Of a stretch of DNA of 64,000 bases, positions 7,751 to 16,958 are shown in pieces. This DNA comes from Nitrospirota bacterium. GTDB taxonomy: Bacteria; Nitrospirota_A; Leptospirillia; Leptospirillales; Leptospirillaceae. Under the pieces are notes generated by a model. The model was not told the DNA's origin, did not search any database, and saw only the letters and a program-made list of their open reading frames with translations. Position 1 is the stretch's first letter, and every line of letters begins with the position of its first letter. The stretch spans positions 1 to 64,000 of the forward strand of contig JAKCCY010000001.1 in assembly GCA_021838765.1 (NCBI GenBank). Reading direction: 5' to 3'. Made by a program: the position numbers and the translations under genes.

Positions 7751-9658
7751 GTGAAGTCGTTTCAGGGATTACCCTTTACCGGGCGAAGGCCCATGGTTCT
7801 TAGAGAAGATGCTCCCGCTCTGGGACTTTCAGGGGACAGCCTTCTTTTTAAGCTTCCCAAAACTCCTCAGGGCAGGTTCAGGATCCTCCTTGTCCTTATC
7901 GGAGTGGGTGTTGCCGTTCTCCTCCTTCGACTTTTTACCGTCCAGATCACCGAGCATGAAAAATACCTCCGATTGGCCAATGGAAACATCCTGAGAATTG
8001 TCCCCCTTCCTCCCCTTCGTGGTCCTATCCTCGACCGAAATGGGGAGATTCTTGTCAGCAATAATATGAATTTCGCTGTCTCCCTTATTCAATATGGACT
8101 TAAGGGTAATGAAGACCAGATCATGGACCGACTTTCCCGGGATCTGGGTGTGCCGGTGTCCGAGATTGAGGACACCTTCGACAAGGTCAGGGATATCCTT
8201 CCTCCGTACCTCCCCATTCCCCTTCTGACCCATTTGACGATTGCCCAGCTCGCGAGAGTCCAGATGGATCTCTGGCGGCTTCATGGCGTTGTGATCCAGG
8301 CCATTCCCGATCGCCGTTATACAAAGGGGGATCTGGCTGCCCACATGCTGGGATATGTCGGCTCGCTATCCGTCGCAGACATGAAAAGTTCTTATGCCCG
8401 CCATTTTCCACCGGGGACCGGAATAGGGAAAACAGGTTTGGAAAAGGAGTATGACTCTCTTCTGCAGGGAACTCCCGGGGAAGACCGAAATCTGGTGGAT
8501 TCCCAGGGGGATGTCATCAAAAAGCTGTCTCCGACTTTGCCGACGGAAGGACATGCTCTTCGCCTGACAATTGACTGGCGCCTCCAGAAGGTTGCTGAAG
8601 ATGCACTGGGTGACAGGAAAGGTGCTGTTGTGGCGCTTGACCCCAGGAATGGACAGGTGCTTGTGATGGCCAGCCACCCGTCCTATGATCCCAATCTGGT
8701 TTCAGGAACCATGTCTCGCCATTTGTGGGCAACGCTCCTTTCGGATCCCAGAACACCCCTTTCGAACCGCGGCGTTCAGGGAACTTACCCTCCCGGCTCT
8801 GTCTTTAAAATCGTGACGACGATGGCAGGGCTGGATTCCGGCGCGATTGATCCATCCCGAGAGTTTTACTGCAATGGGATTCTGCACCTCCATGGATGGG
8901 ATTTTCATGACTGGAAAAAGGGAGGGCATGGTCATATTTATCTGAAGCAGGCGATCATGCAGTCTTGCGATATCTTTTTTTATCGTGCGGGAATGACGAT
9001 TGGACCGGACCGGATGGCAGCTTATGCGAGAACGTTTGGTTTGGGAGAGAAGACAGGAATTGACTTGCCATCCGAGGCTTCTGGCTTTGTTCCGGACCGG
9101 AAGTGGAAGAAGAAGCGATTCAACCAGCCCTGGTATCCTGGGGAGAGTCTGCCGTTTGCGATCGGGCAAGGTTACCTGACGGTAACCCCTCTTCAAATGG
9201 CTCGCCTGATGGCGGTTGTGGCAAACCAGGGGACTCTTGTGACACCCCATCTTTTACTTGATGCCAGCGGCTCCTCCGTCCGGACGGTACCTACTGGTCT
9301 TCCGCTTGACCATTTCGAGCCGGTTCGGGAAGGGTTATGGGAGGTGGTCAACAATCCGTCCGGGACCGGACGACCCGTTAAGATGAAGGAAATGGAAATA
9401 GCGGGAAAAACAGGAACCGCTCAGGTGATTTCCAATCGGGGGCCAAGTGGTCCTGGCCATCACAAGATTCGGGCACACTCCTGGTTCGTGGGATTTGCCC
9501 CCTTCGCCGCTCCCAAAATCGTTGTTGCCGTTTTGATTGAAAACGGAGGGGATGGAGGGGATACCGCCGGTCCGGTCGCGAGGCAGGTCTTCAAGCTATT
9601 TTATGAAGACTACATCAAGGGAGCTGCCCCGGCTCCTGTTACAGGAGCCCAAAAGTGA
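7751..9658 (+). CDS. mrdA: Penicillin-binding protein 2, elongation transpeptidase
   Basis: 635-residue class B PBP that cross-links peptidoglycan during side-wall growth with RodA. One membrane anchor (about 44-63), a pedestal domain (about 80-260), then the transpeptidase domain with Ser350 in YPPGSVFK (SxxK), SCD at 405-407 (the SxN box, Asp in place of Asn as in many PBP2s) and KTGTAQ (553-558). The start is GTG with no close strong ribosome-binding site; a later in-frame ATG (residue 15) is possible. 100 bases separate it from mreD and 4 bases overlap rodA. Confidence 0.97.
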   Translation: MKSFQGLPFTGRRPMVLREDAPALGLSGDSLLFKLPKTPQGRFRILLVLIGVGVAVLLLRLFTVQITEHEKYLRLANGNILRIVPLPPLRGPILDRNGEILVSNNMNFAVSLIQYGLKGNEDQIMDRLSRDLGVPVSEIEDTFDKVRDILPPYLPIPLLTHLTIAQLARVQMDLWRLHGVVIQAIPDRRYTKGDLAAHMLGYVGSLSVADMKSSYARHFPPGTGIGKTGLEKEYDSLLQGTPGEDRNLVDSQGDVIKKLSPTLPTEGHALRLTIDWRLQKVAEDALGDRKGAVVALDPRNGQVLVMASHPSYDPNLVSGTMSRHLWATLLSDPRTPLSNRGVQGTYPPGSVFKIVTTMAGLDSGAIDPSREFYCNGILHLHGWDFHDWKKGGHGHIYLKQAIMQSCDIFFYRAGMTIGPDRMAAYARTFGLGEKTGIDLPSEASGFVPDRKWKKKRFNQPWYPGESLPFAIGQGYLTVTPLQMARLMAVVANQGTLVTPHLLLDASGSSVRTVPTGLPLDHFEPVREGLWEVVNNPSGTGRPVKMKEMEIAGKTGTAQVISNRGPSGPGHHKIRAHSWFVGFAPFAAPKIVVAVLIENGGDGGDTAGPVARQVFKLFYEDYIKGAAPAPVTGAQK

Positions 9659-10749
9659 GAACAGGGTTGCCCGTTTCTTATATCCTCCGTTCCAACAGTA
9701 CTTTTTTGGGCGTGATCCTTGTCATGATTTCCCTTGGACTCTTGACCCAATACTCGATCGACTGGCATCTGGCCTTGAAACAGGGCGTCTGGGCGATTGT
9801 GGGAATTGCCCTGTTCTGGATTTGCCTGATGGTTCCCTATAAGACATTTTTACAGAAAAGTCCTTATATTTATTCGGTTCTCTTTATCTTGCTGATCCTT
9901 GTTCGTCTGGTGGGCCATGAAAGCCATGGGGCGAGGCGATGGCTTGGGATGGGGCCGATCATGATCCAGCCATCCGAGTTTATGAAGCTGGCCTTGCTGT
10001 TTATGCTGATCTACCTCTTTGCACGGGAGCCTTCCTTTGAGGGATTGCGGGTAGACAGGATCCTTCTGGCTTTTCTCCTGACATTGCTTCCTGCCTATCT
10101 CATTTCAAAACAGCCAGATCTGGGAACAGCCCTGGGATTGATCTTCACACTCGCGATCTTTCTCGTTTTGCGAGGGATCAGGGCACATACGTTTTTCCTG
10201 ACAGCGCTGGCATCTGTGACGGCACTTCCCATTGCATGGCAACTGATCTGGACACACCTCCATTCATTCCAGAAGGACAGAATCAGGACATTTCTGAATC
10301 CGGAAGCCGATCCGATGGGGCTTGGTTATCATACGTTGCAATCGATGGTGGCGGTCGGCTCGGGAGGTTTATGGGGGCAGGGAATCCATGGGGCAACCCA
10401 GGTCAAGTTCCGGTATCTTCCCGGCGCTTCGACGGACTTTGCCTTTGCCGTTTTTTCAGAGGAATGGGGTTTTTTAGGGGCTCTTTTTTTGATTGCCCTG
10501 AATATGCTGATTTTGTGGTTCGGCTTTGAAACAGCCATGACTGCAAGTGATCCAAAAGGGTTTTATCTGGCAGCCGGGTTGACAGGTGTTTTTGGCGTCA
10601 GTTTTTTGATCAACGCCGGGATGGTGGTGGGGGTCTTGCCGGTGGTGGGAATTCCCATGCCATTTATGAGTTATGGCGGTTCCGCTCTTTTGATGACAAT
10701 GGTTGGACTGGCATTGATCCTGAATGTTCGATTGAGGGAATGCGGATAA
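9655..10749 (+). CDS. rodA: Rod-shape-determining peptidoglycan polymerase RodA
   Basis: 364-residue SEDS-family glycosyltransferase that polymerises lipid II, working with PBP2. Around ten membrane segments. Characteristic SEDS features: HGARRWLGMGPIMIQPSEFMKLALL, a KQPDLGTAL stretch with the conserved Asp, and the C-terminal LPVVGIPMPFMSYGGSALL. GTG start overlaps the mrdA stop by 4 bases. It lacks a strong terminator downstream, so transcription may continue into the RNase gene. Confidence 0.97.
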   Translation: MRTGLPVSYILRSNSTFLGVILVMISLGLLTQYSIDWHLALKQGVWAIVGIALFWICLMVPYKTFLQKSPYIYSVLFILLILVRLVGHESHGARRWLGMGPIMIQPSEFMKLALLFMLIYLFAREPSFEGLRVDRILLAFLLTLLPAYLISKQPDLGTALGLIFTLAIFLVLRGIRAHTFFLTALASVTALPIAWQLIWTHLHSFQKDRIRTFLNPEADPMGLGYHTLQSMVAVGSGGLWGQGIHGATQVKFRYLPGASTDFAFAVFSEEWGFLGALFLIALNMLILWFGFETAMTASDPKGFYLAAGLTGVFGVSFLINAGMVVGVLPVVGIPMPFMSYGGSALLMTMVGLALILNVRLRECG

Positions 10750-10866
10750 TTCGCTTTGCGGCCAGAGGATAGGGACAAGATTTCTTTCTTCTGTCGCAAG
10801 ATAATCTGTGGTAATGAGGAAATTGGTTTTTATTGATCAAATCCAAAGAAAGGTTCTGGTGGCTTC

Positions 10867-12423
10867 ATGATGCAAAAAATTTTAATCCATGTAACGAATG
10901 AAGAAACGAAGGTTGCATTGATGGAGGACAATCATCTGGCAGAGTTTTTCTTTGAAAGGAAACGTTCAGCCGGTATTGTCGGAAATATATACAAGGGAAG
11001 GGTTGGCAAGGTCCTTCCGGGAATGCAGGCCGCTTTTGTCGACATTGGTCTTGAGAAGGCCGCTTTTTTGTATGTGGATGATATCTTTGTCGAGGGAAGT
11101 GACGCGGTTCCGGAAACCATGGAGATTGAAAAGCCTGTTGCTCCGGAAGTTTCGGAAGTTCCCGCCGAGGAGCAGGCGAATCATCATGAGCCGGCCAAAA
11201 AGCATGTCAAGAAATCCATCGAGGAAATCCTGGTTGAAGGGCAGGAGATTCTTCTCCAGCTGACAAAGGAGCCGATCAGTACAAAAGGCCCCCGATCAAC
11301 AAGCTATATCAGTTTGCCTGGTCGATATCTTGTCTATATGCCTCAGGTCAATCATGTGGGAGTCTCGAGAAGGATTACGGATGAGGATGAGCGCAATCGC
11401 CTAAAGGAATTGGTCAACAATTACAGGAATGAAAAGGGTGGATTCATCATTCGGACTGTTGCAGAAGGAATGACCGAAGCGGAAGCCCAGTCCGACATGG
11501 TCTTCCTCGAACTTCTTTGGCAGGACATTCTGGCAAAAAGTGCCCAGATCAAGGCTCCTTCCTTGGTTAGGGAAGATCTGGATGTCGTTTTCAGGACGAT
11601 CAGGGATTATCTGACTCCGGAGGTGGATTCCCTTATCATTGATGATCGGAAGCAGTATGAACGGATCAAGGAGTTTGCATCCCTGTACCTTCCGGATTAT
11701 GCCGACAGGATCAAATTTTGGGAGGGGGAGAAGCCCCTCTTTACCGAATATGATGTCGACCGGCAGCTTTCAAAGGCTATGGAGAAGAAGGTATGGCTCA
11801 AGTCAGGCGGTTATCTGGTGATTGACAGGGCCGAGGCGCTGACGGTGATTGACGTCAATACAGGCCGTTTTGTTGGCGGCAATGACCCGGAAGAAACGAT
11901 TCTTCAGACAAATGTCGAGGCTGTTACAGAAATCGCAAGACAGATCCGGCTCAGAAATGTGGGTGGGATTATTATTATCGACTTTATTGACATGGAAAAG
12001 GAAAAAAACAGGGAGCGCGTTTTTCAGGGATTGCAGGAGGCTCTGTCCAGAGACAAGGCCCGAACGAATGCACTTAAGATTTCGGATCTGGGACTGGTGG
12101 AAATGTCGAGAAAACGGGTCAGGGAAGACCTTGTTCACCTGTTGGGAGAGACTTGTGCCTACTGTGAAGGGAAAGGGTATACGAAATCCCTGAGAACGAT
12201 CATTTACGAGATCCTGGAAGAACTCAGGCATGTTCCCGTCGGATCAAGACAGCCAGGAAAAGATCGAAAGGTGGTTTTGTACGTTCATCCTGATGTTCAG
12301 GTGGCGCTTCAGGAAGAAGAAAGGGATTTCCTTGTGGCTGTTGAGAAAAAGATCAACCGTCAGGTGATTGTCAAGAGTGATCCACTCTCCCACATAGAAG
12401 AGTTTTCAGTGATCGCGCCCTGA
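10867..12423 (+). CDS. rng: Ribonuclease G/E family endoribonuclease
   Basis: 518 residues, the length of RNase G rather than full RNase E: no long disordered C-terminal scaffold. The S1 domain at the N-terminus (GNIYKGRVGKVLPGMQAAFVDIG) is interrupted at about 80-120 by an acidic, low-complexity insertion. The DNase I-like catalytic region has TVIDVNTGRFVGG and IIDFIDME with the two metal-binding Asp residues. A Zn-link motif CAYC (Cys430, Cys433) follows. The role is rRNA/mRNA processing; linkage to mreBCD-rodA resembles the mre-rng linkage of other bacteria. Tandem ATGATG makes 10867 or 10870 equally good. Confidence 0.93.
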   Translation: MMQKILIHVTNEETKVALMEDNHLAEFFFERKRSAGIVGNIYKGRVGKVLPGMQAAFVDIGLEKAAFLYVDDIFVEGSDAVPETMEIEKPVAPEVSEVPAEEQANHHEPAKKHVKKSIEEILVEGQEILLQLTKEPISTKGPRSTSYISLPGRYLVYMPQVNHVGVSRRITDEDERNRLKELVNNYRNEKGGFIIRTVAEGMTEAEAQSDMVFLELLWQDILAKSAQIKAPSLVREDLDVVFRTIRDYLTPEVDSLIIDDRKQYERIKEFASLYLPDYADRIKFWEGEKPLFTEYDVDRQLSKAMEKKVWLKSGGYLVIDRAEALTVIDVNTGRFVGGNDPEETILQTNVEAVTEIARQIRLRNVGGIIIIDFIDMEKEKNRERVFQGLQEALSRDKARTNALKISDLGLVEMSRKRVREDLVHLLGETCAYCEGKGYTKSLRTIIYEILEELRHVPVGSRQPGKDRKVVLYVHPDVQVALQEEERDFLVAVEKKINRQVIVKSDPLSHIEEFSVIAP

Positions 12424-12438
12424 TCGACAACCCGTTAT

Positions 12439-12480
12439 GGAGAGTTCACCCCATCGATCCGTTCATGGGGTGAACTCTCC
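12439..12480. terminator. Perfect 15-bp hairpin between convergent genes
   Basis: GGAGAGTTCACCCCA at 12439-12453 is exactly reverse-complemented at 12466-12480, with a 12-base loop. It sits 16 bases after the RNase stop and 17 bases before the convergent membrane-protein stop. There is no T-run on either side, so it may stop or protect both transcripts without being a canonical intrinsic terminator. Confidence 0.6.
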
Positions 12481-12497
12481 ACCTTCTGTTGGTCGGT

Positions 12498-13337
12498 TTA
12501 CAGAAGAATCCCGTTTTCGAGAAACAGGAACCCTGAAAAAGCTTGTCCGAAAAGAATAAAGAGAAGTGCGACATATAAAAGGCCGGTTGCTGCTTGAGTG
12601 GCGTGCATCTTGACCGTCTTGAGGGACAAGACCGAAATGACAATTCCTCCGATAATCCCAAGAAGAAGTCTCCCCCATACATAAAGTCCCTGAAACGATT
12701 CAAGCTTCAGTGCCTGCGCAAAATCCGGACTGACCTTGAGATCGTAAGCTGTTTCAAGAATAGTGACTCCTGATACAAAGAACATGACCCAGACCATAAT
12801 TCTGGTGAGAAACAGAAGCGGTTCAATGGGCAGTGTCGGGTTGGTCAGATAGAAATGACCCATATTCATGGCAAGAAGGACAACTCCCAGCAAAAAGGCT
12901 GAACTGAGGAAAGAGAAGACGACCAGAAGGTTCTTGGGTGACGGAGACCAATCGGGAAGCAGAGCAAGGATGAGGCATGAAAGGGAAATAAGGTGCAGAA
13001 GTGCCGCAACCGTGCCGATCTGACGGGATCGGGGTTGCTGATTTTTCCAATTACCGAAATAAACGATGACATTGTAGAGGATCAGGACAAGAATCCCGGC
13101 GGTAAGAAAGAGGACTGAGAGATTGCCCACATGGCGATAGTCTTCCGAGAGGAGTCCCGTATAGGTTGTTGGGCCCATAAAGAAAAGTGCCATCCCGGAC
13201 AGGATCAGGAAAATTGTTCCGTGAAGCCGGTAAAAGGTTCTGCTGACCCTGTCGAATCGATTCATGAACGAAAGGAGGTAAAGTCCTCCTGCAGATGTTT
13301 CAAGGAGGAGAGTGCCGAATACACCGGGGTGAAACAT
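12498..13337 (-). CDS. Multi-pass membrane protein of unknown function
   Basis: 279 residues with about eight hydrophobic segments spread over the whole length and short loops; no signal peptidase site. Family not recognised. Several membrane segments carry His, Arg or Trp, and one has HLISLSCLILALLPDW. The general look resembles small cytochrome-b-like or CopD/DUF-type integral proteins, but I see no paired heme-ligand pattern strong enough to claim that. It is the last gene of a minus-strand set, following folB by 1 base, so the two are certainly in one operon. Confidence 0.7.
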   Translation of the reverse strand: MFHPGVFGTLLLETSAGGLYLLSFMNRFDRVSRTFYRLHGTIFLILSGMALFFMGPTTYTGLLSEDYRHVGNLSVLFLTAGILVLILYNVIVYFGNWKNQQPRSRQIGTVAALLHLISLSCLILALLPDWSPSPKNLLVVFSFLSSAFLLGVVLLAMNMGHFYLTNPTLPIEPLLFLTRIMVWVMFFVSGVTILETAYDLKVSPDFAQALKLESFQGLYVWGRLLLGIIGGIVISVLSLKTVKMHATQAATGLLYVALLFILFGQAFSGFLFLENGILL

Positions 13338-13338
13338 G

Positions 13339-13728
13339 TCAGATGATTCCTTCTCTGTTTAGGGTGATTCTGATGGAAACATCCGCTCCTGTTTCCCGAA
13401 GGAGAGGAGATGGAGTTTTTGTCAGTGTGAGGGACATTTTGGATATCCCGGGAAGGGTGTCCAATATGTGTTTTCCCAAAAGATAGCCGAGACTTTCAAG
13501 GAGATGGGGTGTTAGGGACGATGAGAACTCTTTGATGGCCGACGCGAGGCGGGCATAGTCGACAGTGTCTTCGATCCGGTCAGTGAGATGGGATCGATTC
13601 CCTTTTGGGTCGAGAGTGAAAATACCAGAAAAAAGGATGGTCTGGAGTTGTGAACGCTCATTTTCCGTAACGCCCATATGCATGGGAAGAATAAGATTTG
13701 AGAGAAGGATTTCTGTATCCACCATCAA
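13339..13728 (-). CDS. folB: Dihydroneopterin aldolase family protein
   Basis: 129 residues matching the FolB fold: HMGVTENERSQLQTILFSG near the N-terminus with the conserved Glu, DTVDYARLASAIKEF in the middle (the family's D-x-DY-x2-L), and LLESLGYLLGKHIL with the catalytic-side Glu. FolB converts dihydroneopterin to hydroxymethyl-dihydropterin and glycolaldehyde in folate synthesis. No other folate gene is adjacent. The ATGATG start overlaps the end of the upstream lipoprotein gene. Confidence 0.85.
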   Translation of the reverse strand: MMVDTEILLSNLILPMHMGVTENERSQLQTILFSGIFTLDPKGNRSHLTDRIEDTVDYARLASAIKEFSSSLTPHLLESLGYLLGKHILDTLPGISKMSLTLTKTPSPLLRETGADVSIRITLNREGII

Positions 13729-14213
13729 GGGTGGGATTCCTGGCTGATGGTGAGGGAAACCGGCTGTCCATCCACAACTCCATCCGATGGGGTTCCGGAT
13801 GTATAGAGCGTTGAAGGAGAATCTTGCTGATTCCCAGAGAGTTTCAGTCGGGCCTGGATCTTCACATTGCCGGCGAGCTTGATACCCGACAGGCGAACAT
13901 TATCCTGATCGATGGAAAATGTGAGTGGAAAGACGGGGTGAGGATAAATGGATATGGCTACTGGAAGGTAGGCGGGAGATGTGCTTCCTTTCATAAACAC
14001 AACGATCGAAAGATCTCCATGAAGCATCCACAAGGGAACATTGGGTGCGATATTGACTGTGCCCTTGAGTTGGGGAACGTCCTTGGACTGGGGAGTGCAA
14101 GAAGCTGTTAAGGATAAAATCAACAGAATCCATCCAAATAGCGGGAAAAAGAAATTCCAGGGATAAGCGGTAAATGTTTTTGATTCTTTGGTCTGGATGG
14201 TCTTCAAAATCAT
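13725..14213 (-). CDS. Predicted lipoprotein with a CcmI C-terminal-like domain
   Basis: 162 residues from ATG 14213. A basic start, hydrophobic 18-37 and lipobox LTASC (Cys39) predict an anchored lipoprotein. The mature part, GTVNIAPNVPLWMLHG followed by SIVVFMKG and later SGIKLAGNVKIQARLKLSGN, resembles the C-terminal domain of CcmI/CycH-type cytochrome c biogenesis proteins, with the P-L-A/V-x-P and aRlSxSG-type pattern. That similarity is by eye and should be confirmed. The same frame stays open upstream to 14675, but the added residues are His/Ser-rich, match no family and would precede the obvious signal sequence. Confidence 0.7.
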   Translation of the reverse strand: MILKTIQTKESKTFTAYPWNFFFPLFGWILLILSLTASCTPQSKDVPQLKGTVNIAPNVPLWMLHGDLSIVVFMKGSTSPAYLPVAISIYPHPVFPLTFSIDQDNVRLSGIKLAGNVKIQARLKLSGNQQDSPSTLYTSGTPSDGVVDGQPVSLTISQESHP

Positions 14214-14704
14214 CGATCCGGTCCCTTCATGGAAGATGGGGTATTCGTTCTGGTAAAAAACAGACAAAACAACATGGATAGAGACCATTGAGCGGGTGCT
14301 CATCATAAAATTGTCTGCCAATTCTGGCATTGTATTACAGGAAGATCGGTAACGCCAAACAATCCTGTCAGAGGATGTTGAGAAAAATGCCATTGAAGCC
14401 GAGCAAGCGGTTTTTGTGGAGACTGGTGCGAAAAGATGGGAAAGGTTGCAAAAGGAAAGCTCTAGGATGTACGATTGGAGACCTTTGGGTGAAAGCTCAA
14501 ACGGGGAAAGTGGTATCGATTTGCGTGAGAAGTGTCTAAAATGTAATTGTGTAAGCGTTTTTTTGGATATCATTCGCACGCTGGCCAAGCCAGAGTGCAT
14601 GATGTGGTGCATGCGGTCCTGTCCACCTTTATGGCAGTGAAAATTCGCTATTGCATGGTCTGTAACCCTGAACATTGTTCATATCGTCAAGGAGGATTCT
14701 GGTT
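14214..14704. other. 490-bp gap between divergent genes, no supported gene
   Basis: The stretch separates the minus-strand lipoprotein operon from the plus-strand ferredoxin. Several frames stay open for 60-75 codons, plus the upstream extension of the lipoprotein frame, but none has a ribosome-binding site, recognisable domain or codon pattern like its neighbours. It presumably carries the divergent promoters. I could not identify a convincing -35/-10 pair. A short GCATG...GCATGC inverted element lies near 14597-14615. Confidence 0.5.
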
Positions 14705-14959
14705 ATGTCTTTAAAAATTGAAGACAACTGTATTTCTTGTGGTGCATGTATTCCCGAGTGTCCAAATGATGCTATCAGTGAAGGGGATCCGGTATACATC
14801 ATCGACCCTGAGCTTTGCACTGAGTGTGTGGGTTTCCATGAGGACCCCCAGTGCGCGGCCGTTTGTCCCATTGATGAGTGCTGTATCCTGGATCCTGAAT
14901 ACACAGAGACACAGGAAGAGCTTCTTGCAAAGAAAGATCGGATTCATCCGAACGGCTGA
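14705..14959 (+). CDS. Two-[4Fe-4S] ferredoxin (YfhL-like)
   Basis: 84 residues. The first cluster motif is C9-x2-C12-x2-C15-x3-C19-P and the second C38-x2-C41-x8-C50-x3-C54-P; the eight-residue insertion in the second motif is the signature of the YfhL/Allochromatium-type dicluster ferredoxins, which have low potentials. Two further Cys follow at 59-60. ATG 14705 is preceded by AAGGAGG with good spacing; an upstream in-frame extension to 14675 is not needed. It lies 66 bases before a radical SAM gene and could supply its electrons. Confidence 0.95.
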   Translation: MSLKIEDNCISCGACIPECPNDAISEGDPVYIIDPELCTECVGFHEDPQCAAVCPIDECCILDPEYTETQEELLAKKDRIHPNG

Positions 14960-15025
14960 TTCTTTTCTCCCTATAGGGGGAGTCGTTGCAGTCCGATCCT
15001 AACTAAAGGGAGAGGAGTTCGTAAC

Positions 15026-16930
15026 GTGAAAAAAAAGTTCGTTCTTGTTGAGCCAAAGTCATCGCATCTCCACGTCTATAGTCAGTTTTCCATTCCGAGG
15101 CTTGGGGTTATTTTGTTGGGAACCATGCTCAGGGATATAGGGTGGGATGTAAAAGTTTTTATCGAAGACATTGCCCCAATCGACATGGCGGAGGTTTTCT
15201 CCGCCGATGTCGTCGGCATCTCTCTCCTGACATCCACGGCTCCCCAGTCCTACAGACTGGCGGATGCTGTCAGAAGTTCCGGGATTCCGGTTGTATTGGG
15301 TGGAACACATGTAACCTTCCTACCTGACGAGGCGCTGGATCATGCGGATTTCGTTATCAGGGGAGAAGGCGAAGAATCGTTGTTTGAGCTGATTCGGGCA
15401 ATGAACTGGGGACCATGGAGGTCGAATTCGGCTTCTGATGGGGACAAAGGTGTCATTGCCCTTTCAGATATTTCAGGATTGTCTTACTGGAAAAAGGGGC
15501 TGAAGGAGCATAATCCTGACCGGCCTCTGAAAGAGGATCTTGATTCCAACCCCATTCCGGATTATGGGTTGGTGCACGGGTGGAAAAATGGAGGACTGAT
15601 CTCCATTGCGACATCCCGGGGATGTCCTTTTACCTGTTCTTTTTGCTCGGTCCCGGGGATGTACGGCCATGGGATGCGAATGCACTCGATTGATCGGGTG
15701 ATTGAAGAGATCCGTGTGAATAATCCGAAATACATCTTCTTCGCGGATGATCTTTTTACGGCCAATCGGAAGCGGACAAAGGATCTTTTGCGAAGGATGA
15801 TTGCCGAGGGGTTGACCCCGCAGTGGGGTGCTCAGGTTCGTATTGAGACGGCGTTTGATCCTGAGCTTCTGGAGCTGTTCAAGGAAAGCAACTGTTTCAA
15901 TGTGTTTGTCGGTTTTGAGTCGATCAATCCCAAAACGCTTGATCTTTTCAATAAGCGACAGACATATGAAAAGATTGTGTCCTCGATCCAGAAATTCAAG
16001 GAAGCAGGCATTCGTATCCACGGGATGTTTGTCGTCGGTTCGGATTTCGATGATCGTGAAACGATTATGGAAACAGCCCGTTTTGCCGAAAAGTGGGGGA
16101 TGGAATCGATTCAGTTGATGATTCTGACCCCTTTGCCGGGTTCGCCGGATTATGACCGGCTTTATGCAACCGGTGCCCGAGAGCTTCTGACAAAAGACTG
16201 GAGCTTGTATGACGGTCACCATGTTGTTTATCGTCCGAGAAACATGACCGCGTACGAATTGAATAAATCCGCAATTGACGGAATGGTTAGCTTTTACTCA
16301 TGGAAGACCATTTTTCGTTCGTTGATGCGGATGGATATTTCTTCCGTGATTATTCAGTATGGGGCCAATCGCCTTCTCAGCCGCTGGAAGGCAGAGAACC
16401 GATACTGGCTTAATGGGCTGAGAAATGATCTCTATCAGAAGTCCCGGGAGATTCAGAAAGCTTCTGGAGGGAGCCTTAAATACTCTGTCGCCGTTCCAAG
16501 ATTCCTTCTGGAGACGGATTATGGCCGGCAGATCTACAACGTTCTTTCCGAATTGGGAATGAAGATCATTCCGTTCGGAGATCTCTCTGACTCGGGCCCT
16601 TCCCGCTTCGAATGGTTGAAAGGGAAGGTGGACTGTGTGATCATGCCCGTCATGGAAAAAGCCCGTCAGGGGGAAGAGGTTTTTTTTGAACGCATTCAGG
16701 GACTCAGGAAGTCCTTGACAGATCAGGGTTTGAATCTGCCAACCCTGATCCAGTTATTCCTGGATCGTCAGGACGGATCGTTTTACTCGTCCATCGCCCA
16801 GATCGGGGTTCTTGCCAGCAAGGATCTTGATCGGGTCCATAAAGCCATGCGTGGCATGTTGCCAATGTTGTCTGCTGAAGCGATATCGCTTCAGACAATG
16901 GAGGCCAAACCGGTAATTATCCGGTCCTAG
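15026..16930 (+). CDS. B12-binding-domain radical SAM protein
   Basis: 634 residues. An N-terminal cobalamin-binding-like Rossmann domain (about 5-125, with PVVLGGTHVTFLPDEAL and VIRGEGEESLFEL) lacks the DxHxxG His ligand. The radical SAM domain has RGCPFTCSFC with Cys200, Cys204 and Cys207 (CxxxCxxC), then FADDLF and GFESINP. A long C-terminal region (about 430-634) is not recognised. Family members catalyse methylations or rearrangements on unactivated carbons; the substrate here is unknown. GTG start with AGAGGAG upstream. It ends 28 bases before rplM and is probably co-transcribed with the preceding ferredoxin. Confidence 0.9.
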   Translation: MKKKFVLVEPKSSHLHVYSQFSIPRLGVILLGTMLRDIGWDVKVFIEDIAPIDMAEVFSADVVGISLLTSTAPQSYRLADAVRSSGIPVVLGGTHVTFLPDEALDHADFVIRGEGEESLFELIRAMNWGPWRSNSASDGDKGVIALSDISGLSYWKKGLKEHNPDRPLKEDLDSNPIPDYGLVHGWKNGGLISIATSRGCPFTCSFCSVPGMYGHGMRMHSIDRVIEEIRVNNPKYIFFADDLFTANRKRTKDLLRRMIAEGLTPQWGAQVRIETAFDPELLELFKESNCFNVFVGFESINPKTLDLFNKRQTYEKIVSSIQKFKEAGIRIHGMFVVGSDFDDRETIMETARFAEKWGMESIQLMILTPLPGSPDYDRLYATGARELLTKDWSLYDGHHVVYRPRNMTAYELNKSAIDGMVSFYSWKTIFRSLMRMDISSVIIQYGANRLLSRWKAENRYWLNGLRNDLYQKSREIQKASGGSLKYSVAVPRFLLETDYGRQIYNVLSELGMKIIPFGDLSDSGPSRFEWLKGKVDCVIMPVMEKARQGEEVFFERIQGLRKSLTDQGLNLPTLIQLFLDRQDGSFYSSIAQIGVLASKDLDRVHKAMRGMLPMLSAEAISLQTMEAKPVIIRS

Positions 16931-16958
16931 GGGGCCGGAACAGGAGGTTTTTAAAGCC

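Noticed and set aside
14214..14675. Upstream extension of the minus-strand lipoprotein frame by 154 codons
   Set aside because: It precedes the clear signal peptide, is His/Ser/Cys-rich, has no ribosome-binding site and resembles no family; chance open frame in an intergenic gap.
15473..16222. 249-codon minus-strand frame opposite the first radical SAM gene
   Set aside because: No ribosome-binding site or motif; the plus-strand CxxxCxxC motif lies inside the same interval.
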